Below are positions 56,440 through 64,000 of a stretch of 64,000 nucleotides of DNA, one piece after another. This DNA comes from Diplosphaera chodatii. Taxonomy: Eukaryota; Chlorophyta; Trebouxiophyceae; Prasiolales; Stichococcaceae. The stretch spans positions 211,001-275,000 of the forward strand of contig JAALGY010000037.1 in the NCBI GenBank assembly GCA_032358165.1, written 5' to 3'. The notes beneath the pieces are model-generated. The model saw only the letters and a list, made by a program, of their open reading frames with translations, was not told the origin of the DNA and made no database searches. The stretch's first letter is position 1. The number at the start of each line of letters is the position of its first letter. A program made the translations under genes and the position numbers.

Positions 56440-59400
56440 ATGGAAGAGGAAACGATCTACATCCCCGTGTTTGACAGCGAGGATGTGATCGCGGTGCCCA
56501 TTGGCTTGAGTCATGCCGCGGACCCCGAGGAGGTGTGCTGTCACCTCTGCCACGATGCCGGGCAAGCATCTATAGCGGGGCCATCCATCTCCGGTGTGTG
56601 ATCGACATCGCATGTGAGCAGGTGCTGGAGTGCCTCAAGGCGGAGGAGGCGCCCCTCAGTCTTTGGCTGGACGTCGTGAAGGCGTACCTGGCGGCGGGGC
56701 ACACCGTGCATGCAGAGAAGATGTTGCGGGAGGGCACCGGCGCCGAGGTTTGTTACTGCCCCACAACAGCCTGCGCGCCTCATCACTGATGTGGCGCCGA
56801 GCTGGAAGTTGTGTACCAGATGTAGTCCCGGCTACAGCCGGCACTCTGTACCGACCGCCTTCAGAGATGCACAGCACCCAGTCAGCTGCTCACCGCCGAC
56901 AGTGGCGCGCGCAGGTGGAGCAGCACTTCAGCGCCCAGGAACGGCCAGAGGACAAGGCCATCCCGCAGCGCGTGCAGCTGCTGTGCGCGGCGGCAGCATT
57001 CGACACGGCGCTCGGGCGTGGCCAGCGGGACCGCGGCGCCCGCAACGAGATCTTCGCGCGCGCCGGAGGACTGCTGTCGCAGGCCCGCGCCCTGGACTTT
57101 GACGACCAGCTGCCCTCGCTGGGCAATGCGCAGCTGTCCCTCGCCAAGGCGCGGCAGCTGCTGTTGCCTGTCGTCTGCACCAGTCATGTGTCGTGGCCGC
57201 AGCCGTATGTCCGCCTGGCTGACATGAGGTCCCTTCGCAGCGTGGACCCTGTCTTCCACGTGAAACTCAAAGCTGTCCTGTTCACCAGCAGGGTGACGTG
57301 GAAGGTGCAAAGCGAGAGTACGAGAGGGCTCTCAAGCAGGCGTCAGGCGGCCGGCAGAACATTGCGCCGCTGCTGGGCCTCGCCACCCTCGCCTACAACC
57401 AGGGCAACTACGGGGCAGCCCTCACCATGTGGGTGGCTTTTGTTGTTTGCAAGCTGGCATACGGTCTTGGCATTTTATTCGTCGCTTCTCGTGACTGGGA
57501 CTGTGGCTTTGTCTAGACCAAGTGCCAGACACTGGCCCCTCAATAGGGTATGCACTTGCTGACTTGGCATGTGCCACAAAACCGAGCTGGGTGTTGCTCA
57601 GGTTCCGGAGGGCGCTGCGCATGCACCCTGACGCGCCGGCAGAGGTGCGGCTGGGCATCGGCGCCGCGGCCTTCAAGCTGGGGCGGCTGGACATGGCGCG
57701 GGCCGCCTTCCAGCGCGCCCTGCAGCTGCAGCCCCGCTGCGTGCCCGCGCTGACTGGCCTCGCGGTGCTGGCGATGCACGGGCCCCCCTCTGGCAATGTG
57801 AGCGGGGCACTGCAGTATACACAATACCGATTGGGCACATTTTGCTGCTGCCGATTGCGACAGCGCCTGGCGGTCCATGACCATGGGTTGCTGGAGACAA
57901 ACAGCTAGTTGGAGCTTTGTGTCACCTGAGTCCACCTGCCGGAATGTGCAGCGACTGGCGGAGGCACTGCAGCTGCTGTGCCGGGCGTATGACCTGGCGC
58001 CGGGCACAGCCATCGTGCTCAACCTGCTGGCCCACCACTGCCTGCTGCGCGGCGACTACGACAAGGCACGCAGCTTCAGTATGCTCGTCTGTTCTCCTCA
58101 TGTTTGCAGGCCGCCCGCCACCCATGTTGCTGCAACATAGAACAATCCATGGCTGATGCGCTGTCAACGAACACAGGCGGCAGCAATGGCAGAAGCAGCG
58201 CTCCAAACAGCAGACTCCGAGCAGCTGCGGGCAGATGCTGAGACGCTGCTAGCCCGGGCGGCTCATGCGCAGAACGACTTGCACAAAGCGTTTGCCCACT
58301 ACCGTCAGGTGGGCAAGTAAAAACACCACACATGCTGGCCGTTGCACAAGGCTGTGAGCTTATGTGCAATACATGCAAATGGCTGTGTTTGAGGTATTGC
58401 ATGTTGCTTCTATGTGCAGGCCCTGGCAGTAGATCGCAGGCTGCCTGTCGCACAGTTCGGCCTGGCGCAGATGACGCTGCTTCAGGGGCAGGGCGAGATA
58501 CCCAATGCCATTAGCCTCCTGGAGTCAGCACTTGTAGCTGCGCCCGCGTGGGCTGACGCCTTGACGGTATGAGCACCAGAGAGGAATCACACCATCAGCG
58601 CACTGGAGATAGCAGCATATGGGTTGCAGCCTAATAGCGTGGTCGTACATAGCTATGCAGCGGTATCTGCCTGCTCTCAATGCAGACTCTTGGCCATGCT
58701 GACGCTCAAAGCAACTGCATTGGGCAGGTGCTGGCAGGTTTGTACCCAGCGGCGCCCGGCAAGCGCAGCGCAGCTGTGTCGCAGTTCCGGGAGGCAGCGA
58801 ACAAGGCCAGCGCCTCTGGCGACGTCTGGTTCATGCTGGCTGAGCTGCTGGCCCCCACAGACCCTGCAGGTCTGCTGTGTTCCTACTCCTCAGTTTAGCT
58901 GCTGCCAAGTGTGTCTGCTGCTGCCAAGTGTGCACGAGCAGGCTGATGGCAGGCTGCTGACCACACATGCACGCTTTCGGGTGGTGTTCTATACGGTAAG
59001 CCGCGTGATGCCGTGTGCAGGTGCCCTCACAGCCTACGACAAAGCTATCGAGCTGCATAGGCGGGCCGCCCAAGCGGGGCCGCTGACTAATGGGTTCGGC
59101 GCCCCAGACGGCGGTGCAGCCCAGGAGCCGCCGCCGCCCGCTGGGCCGCCGGTGCGGCTGCTGAACAACGCTGCGGTGCTGCACCTGCGCTACGGCAACC
59201 TGGCAGCTGCACTCCCCCTCATGGAGGAGGCAGTCGAGGTATGCTCCCTCCCTGCAGAGCCTGACCCTTTGTGGTACTTCCTGACGCCACGCTGCACCAG
59301 CTAGCTGTGAGCTTCGAGCAAACAATGTATCTGCAAGCAAGGCTGAAGCTGCCACATCGTTGTTGCAGGGGGCAGCAGAGGGCCCGACAGCTGCACGCCT

Positions 59401-62400
59401 GACGGTGGGCTTCAACATGGCCCGCATGCGGGAGGCTGCGGGGGATGTGCAGACCGCCGCCCAGGAGTACAAGGTGGCCATTGCGGCAGCCTGCAGTAGC
59501 AATCACTTGGGGGAGCAGCCTTTGCATCAGGCTCGGACACGTTCTGCAACCTGCCTGTGGCTGAGGTATGTTGGCAAAGAAAGGACACTGTAGTGACCGC
59601 CCAAACACATGCTTCTGCAGGGTATGCTGGAGAACTTCCCGGAGTACACCGACTGCGAGCTGCGGCTGGCGGCCATCGCGGCACGCGGCGGCAAGCGGGA
59701 CGAGGCCCTTACCCACCTGCGTGCAGTGCTCAAGCAGAAGCCCGGCAACGCCGATGCTTTGGCCTTCATGGGTGCAGTCCTGTCTAACTTCTTCTCCTAC
59801 AGCAGTCAACATCGCCAAGATCACGAAAGCTCAGATGCATCCGCCATGCTCAGTTAGCTGTCCATGCCCAAGCTGGTCGGTGGCGGACAGTAGCTGTCCT
59901 TGTGCAACCCTTTGTACCTGGTAGTCTGCAACGGAGGTGCAAGTGTGCCAGAGCGCCTTGTGACCAGCGTGCTGAGCCTGTTCGCAGGCCAGCTGCACTT
60001 CGAGGCAAAGGAATATTCAGAGGCGGGGGAGGCGTGGGAGCAGCTTGTGGCGGTGCGTGAGGCCCGCGACGATGCATACGCGCGCCTTGGCCTGGCCAAC
60101 CTCCAGCTTATCAGCGTGCAGGCAGACAGCAACAAGGTGGCTGCACTGTTAGGCAGCAGCCATCATGAAAGGCTGCCTCCTGACACAGCTTGGTGTTGCA
60201 AGAGCATTTGAGCTGACATTGATGCACGTAAGCCACATACGTGCAAACTCGCTGCTGTGACCCATGGGAACTGCAAGCATGCAGGAGAATGCACGGGCCA
60301 AGCGCCAATCCCGCCTGGCTCAGGCCTTGAAGCTGTACCGCGACATTCTTGCCAAGCACCCAGGTGCTGTGCTGGCCTGTGCTGTGGCATGCACCATTCG
60401 CAGGTTTCTTGCCACAGAGACTGTTGCTCAATCATCAAGGATGCACAAGCAGTTGTGGACACGTCAGTGACGGTTTCACTCCTCGCTCGTGCTAGGCAAT
60501 GTGTACGCTGCCAATGGGGTTGGCGCGGTTCTCGCGGAGCAGGGGCGCTTTGCTGAGGCTCGCGAGATATTCACTGAGGTGCAGCAACCATGCCCTGCTG
60601 GCAGACACTCCTGCACCCATCGCTTCGCTTGCGGCTCGTGGTGCATGTCTCGGCACCTTGGGGCAGCCCGCCACGGTGCTGGCTCGTCGCAGCATGATCA
60701 CGTGCACCAGCTGAGTGCGAAGCACCGGCACCATGGCAGGTGCAAGAGGCGGCGGCGGCGGAGGGGCGGCTGCGGCTGCCGGAGGTGTGGGCCAATGCGG
60801 GGGGCGCGGCGCTGGCGCTGCGGGACACCGGCGCCGCCGTGCAGCAGTTCACCACCGCTCTGCGCCGCTTCCACAACAACCACGACTCCAAGCTGCTGTG
60901 GTGGAAGGCACGGTGCGGTCGCCCCCCCGCCGCCGTGCATTGCCGTGCCTCCTCCTGGGGAGCTGCCATTGGCAGAAGTGAGCCGATGATGGCTCGCAAT
61001 GATGTAGCATCTGGCTGCTTCTGGTGGTATGTCCCGCACGTCCGCATGGGAGTAAACGAAGGTCCGGGGGCTGCTGCAGGGCATTCTACGATGCGGACGA
61101 CCTGCAGGCGGCGCGGCGCTGGCTGCAGAAGGCGCTGCACCTGGCGCCAGGCCAGCCGATCCTGCGCTTCAACATCGCAGCCGTCATGCAGGTGCGCACA
61201 GCCCAAGTCTGCTTTGACGGCTGTGCAGTGTGCTCTTCCGATGTGGGTCAAGCTGGGCACATGGTCGTGTCCCAGCACGTTGGCACCAAGGTATGTCAGT
61301 ACTGCCGAGGGAGGCGGCACGCTGCCTCCAGAGGCTCAGACAGTGGAGCACGTGGTGCTGCGGTGTGGGTGCAGCAAGCGGCGGTGCGGGCGCTGAAGAA
61401 GGAGCGGGGCGCGGGGGACCTGGGCAAGCTGGAGGACTACGAGGCGGCGGCGGAGGGGCTGTCCACCGCCGCCTCCTCCTTCATGCACCTGCGCCGCCTG
61501 CCCTACGCCCGCAGCCGCGTGGAGGCCAAGAAGCTGGACGCCCACATCGACTTCTGCCAGAACACGCTGCGCAAGGCCACGGTGCGAGCGGCGGCAATGT
61601 GCACGCCACGCATCTGCAATTCAAAGTCGGCTGTTGCCGATGGATGCTGCCAATCAAGCGGGACGTGGCGCTGCAGCTGTCACGACACTTCACAGTGTGC
61701 TGATTGTCTGCAGGTTGTGTCACACAGAACCTTTGATGTCACGGTTTTAGGATGCGCCATCAACCATCTGCTATGGCTCGTGCACGCAGGCGTATGTGGA
61801 AACAGCGCAAAGAGAGGCAGCCATCGCAGATGCCAGGCGGAAGGAGCAAGACCTGCGCATGAAGGCAGCTGAGGCTGCCCGCATTGCAGGTGCGACATAC
61901 GAGCTGAGTTGCCTCACGGCTTGTTCCTGCTCGTGAGACTGTCCTGTGACGGGTGCCAGGCTTCTTGCACGCATTTGCAACAGGCAATGCAACCATGCGC
62001 ACTGCAGTCGAGCATGTATTCGTCACACACATGTGGCTGGTCACACTGCGTCACACCGCATCCATGCAGACGAGAAGCGCAAGGCGGCCATGGAGGCGGC
62101 GTTCAAGCAGGACAGGGAGGCCCGCGCATCGGCAGCAGTCGCGAAGCTGGAGCGCCTCAAGGCGGGCTGGAAGGAGAACCAGGTGCTGCAGGCCGCCGCC
62201 GCCGCCGGCGACTCCAGCGCCGTCGGCAAGAAGAAGGTGTGCCTTGGGACTTTAGCAGCTCAGACTGCCAACGCTGGCTGACACCTGGGCAGGGTTGGTG
62301 AACGTGCGAGCTTGTCCATCTTTGAAGCTGTGAATGCACAGCCGGTGCAGAAGGGTTCGCCGAAGTGTAGCACTGCTGTGCGACTGCAGCGGCAGGACAA

Positions 62401-63630
62401 GGCAGACGAGGACATGGACGCGCTGTTTGGGGAGTCGTCGGGCGACGAGGACTACGACCCCAATGCGCCGGACCCGCTGGCGGACACCGGCGGCGGCGCT
62501 GCGGGCACCCCCGGGGACGACGAGGAGGCGGAGTATGTGTCGGACGGCGACGCCGAGCGGGGGGCGCTGGCCGAGGTGCGTGCGGCTGGTCGGCGGTGGT
62601 GCGGTTCGGGGACATGGAAACCCCCAGCAGCTCAGCGGCAAGGAGGCCTCCACAAACTGACACATGAGCGACGGGTTGCCAAGGCTGACAGCGGCCAGCT
62701 TCTGCGCTCTGCAGGCGGGGTTGCTCTCGGACGAGGAGGACACGGGCACGGATGGCGGCGCTGGCTCCGGCGGCGATGGAAGCAAGAAGCTGAACGGCGC
62801 CAACAAAAAGCGCAAGAAGAAGCGCAAGGCCAAGGGCGAGGGTGCGGACAGCAGCAGCGGCGGCCCCCGCAAGGCGGCCAAGCCGAAGGGCCAGCGCAGC
62901 CCTGGTGGCCGGCTAAAGCGCCTGCGCGTTGCAGGTGACCCTCGCCAGCTCTTGCTGCTTGCATCCACAGTTCTGATTACACTTGAGCGTCTAATGCAAC
63001 CTGCATGCACATTGCACATATGCAGCCTTTTGAAGACTGCCAAAAATGGCTGCCAGCACATGGAAACATGAGCATTTACCCCTGAGATGAGCCAGCAGTC
63101 GTTGGCCTCATTCTTTAAGCGACAACAAGTGGGCTTTGCTGCCGCAGAAGCGGGCGGCGCCGACGCGGCGGCAGCTGACATCGAGGACGATCTGGCGCCG
63201 CCCAGCGCCGCTGATGCAGCCGGCGGGCCCCAAACAGCGGATGCCGGCGCTGCGGCGCGGCCCCGGCAGGCGGCACTGCTGGAAGACTCGGACGAGGATG
63301 AGCCGCAGGCTGCGCCAGAGCTTGCAGCAGAACCTCCAACAGACCCCGGCGATGCATCAATGGTAGATGTGCCACAGGTATAACTCAGCAGTACAGGCCT
63401 TGCTGCACCAAGACTGCCGGCTCTGCTTGACAAAGTTCTCGTGTTTGCAGAGGAGCGCTCGATGAAGAGCATTGTCGGGTTCCGAAGTCATCTGCAAGTG
63501 CTTCTGGGCGGTCCTATGTCACTTGATCACCAATGCAAACGCAACTGTGCCGATGCAGGAGGATGCAGCTGGCAAAGCAGTGGCGGACGATGGTCTGGAC
63601 GACCTGTTCGACAGCGAGGACAACTCATAG
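56440..63630 (+). CDS. CTR9: CTR9, TPR subunit of the PAF1 complex (3' end tentative)
   Basis: Scaffold of the Pol II-associated PAF1 complex, acting in elongation and histone H2B/H3 modification. The start MEEETIYIPVFDSEDVIAVP is the conserved CTR9 N-terminus. About 20 small exons give successive TPR units, e.g. GDVEGAKREYERALKQASGG, LGLATLAYNQGNYGAALTMF, GIGAAAFKLGRLDMARAAFQ, AFAHYRQALAVDRRLPVAQF, YGNLAAALPLMEEAVE, EYTDCELRLAAIAARGGKRD and LHFEAKEYSEAGEAWEQLV. Then comes FYDADDLQAARRWLQKALHL. The coiled coil (AQREAAIADARRKEQDLRMK...DEKRKAAMEAAFKQDREA) and acidic/basic tail (DALFGESSGDEDYDPN, KKRKKKRKAKGEG) are typical. At 62935 a good donor (GCAG|GTGACC) ends an exon. Reading through would give a Cys/Leu-rich stretch to a stop at 63071. 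Splicing instead to 63073 and then 63383-63562 would add a PIP-box/acidic end to 63630. The core is certain, the last 700 bp are not. Confidence 0.9.
58898..58934 (+). repeat. 19-bp tandem duplication in a CTR9 intron
   Basis: Two adjacent copies begin gctgctgccaagtgtg, at 58898 and 58917, diverging only in the last bases. They lie in the intron between the exon ending APTDPA and the exon starting LTAYDK. Confidence 0.85.
63087..63630 (+). other. PIP-box plus acidic segment: CTR9 C-terminus or a separate small PCNA-binding protein
   Basis: From ATG 63087 the frame reads MSQQSLASFFKRQQ. QQSLASFF fits the PCNA-interacting peptide Q-x-x-(I/L/M)-x-x-aromatic-aromatic, followed by basic residues. 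The rest is acidic and Ala/Pro-rich (DIEDDLAPP, LEDSDEDEP, DASMVDVPQ). A phase-0 intron (cag|gtataa at 63379 to gcag| before 63571) joins it to EDAAGKAVADDGLDDLFDSE and a stop at 63628-63630. Model A: it is the CTR9 C-terminus, entered by a weak phase-1 acceptor at 63072. Model B: it is a separate protein of about 117 residues with its own start, only 15 bp after an unspliced CTR9 stop. Model A fits spacing better. Model B fits the N-terminal position that PIP boxes have in MSH6 and DNA ligase I. Confidence 0.55.
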
Positions 63631-64000
63631 CATAGCGACTGAATGCAGTGCTCGAATGTCTGAGCGGCTTAGTATGATGAAGTTGGAATGTCCGCGCTCA
63701 GACTGTGTGTGTTTCAGTCAAACAGCTGTCAGAAATGGTTCGCATGCAGTGGGTGATCAACGCAGACACCAGGCTGGTACAAGCACACCAACGTGCGAGA
63801 GCTGATGAGTAAAGAAGACGGGTGGTGGCTGTGGCACACACATGTCCCGAGCACCCGATTGTCGCCAGACCTCATGCTTGTTATGCAACAAAGTACAGCA
63901 GGTGCCCGCACAGTGGTGGGATGAGTGTCAGCGTGTGTAAGTGTGTGTGAGAAGATCCCGCCAGCAGATTTCAGTTCAGCAGACTGGCTAAAGACTGGCT
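63631..64000. other. Right-edge stretch, 3' flank of CTR9
   Basis: No recognised gene. A good acceptor-like sequence (tgtgtgtttcag, ending about 63718) precedes a 31-codon open stretch, VKQLSEMVRMQWVINAD... ending at a TAA, which could be an exon of a gene I cannot define or chance. A short gtgtgt-rich microsatellite lies at about 63930-63952. Confidence 0.35.

Overview
This is nuclear DNA from a green alga (Chlorophyta), most likely a trebouxiophyte. It carries a chlorophyll a/b-binding light-harvesting protein with a WYGPDR trimerisation motif, a plastid RETICULATA-type membrane protein, a plant-type family (NST1-like) and a microalgal front-end fatty-acid desaturase. It also holds typical eukaryotic genes: ATG8, CK1, the cohesin acetyltransferase, VAC14 and CTR9. 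The DNA is GC-rich, and most genes are split into many short exons by introns with GT..AG borders, usually ending in (t)gcag. Six-frame ORFs are therefore mostly exon fragments. I rebuilt the genes by joining fragments that keep a family pattern and a compatible splice phase.

Layout, left to right: PAO5-like polyamine oxidase (+, 378-2840); unrecognised single-TM protein (-, 3097-3794); TypA/BipA GTPase (+, 4218-8537); LHCB antenna protein (-, 9191-10891); roadblock/LC7 dynein light chain (+, 11297-11925); HslV protease, organellar by inference (-, 11951-12961 plus an unresolved 5' exon); TRF4/PAP-OAS1-type nucleotidyltransferase with a very long disordered tail (+, 13634-19023); ATG8 (-, 19629-19991); RTRAF/CGI-99 (+, 20477-21885); cytochrome c heme lyase (+, 22260-23735); CK1 kinase (-, 24446-25459); SDHAF4 (-, 26369-26728); GDP-mannose-type nucleotide-sugar transporter (-, 27293-28949); mitochondrial Rieske protein (+, 29557-30339); cytochrome b5-fused front-end desaturase (+, 30891-33674); SAC1-like phosphoinositide phosphatase (-, 34185-37992); unrecognised 88-residue protein (-, 38129-38491); plastid glucose-6-phosphate 1-epimerase-like protein (+, 38744-40619); RETICULATA-related protein (-, 41257-42726); ESCO/CTF7 cohesin acetyltransferase (-, 43113-45405); VAC14 (+, 46114-50723); NST1-like protein (-, 51192-54766); a 1.7-kb gene-poor segment of different composition (54767-56439); and CTR9 (+, 56440 to about 63630).

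There is no operon logic. Genes alternate strands, with short divergent promoters (roughly 250-700 bp) and tight convergent 3' ends, down to 25 bp between the dynein light chain and HslV stop codons. Several genes serve mitochondria (heme lyase, SDHAF4, Rieske, HslV). Two act in phosphoinositide turnover (SAC phosphatase, VAC14). I see no evidence that this is more than chance linkage.

The points most worth a second look are: a PIP-box/acidic segment that appears to be the C-terminus of CTR9 or a separate PCNA-binding protein; a nuclear HslV; two unrecognised small membrane proteins, one with a 25-nt microexon; the front-end desaturase; and the repeat-bearing segment at 54.8-56.4 kb. No tRNA, rRNA, CRISPR or prokaryotic mobile element was seen.
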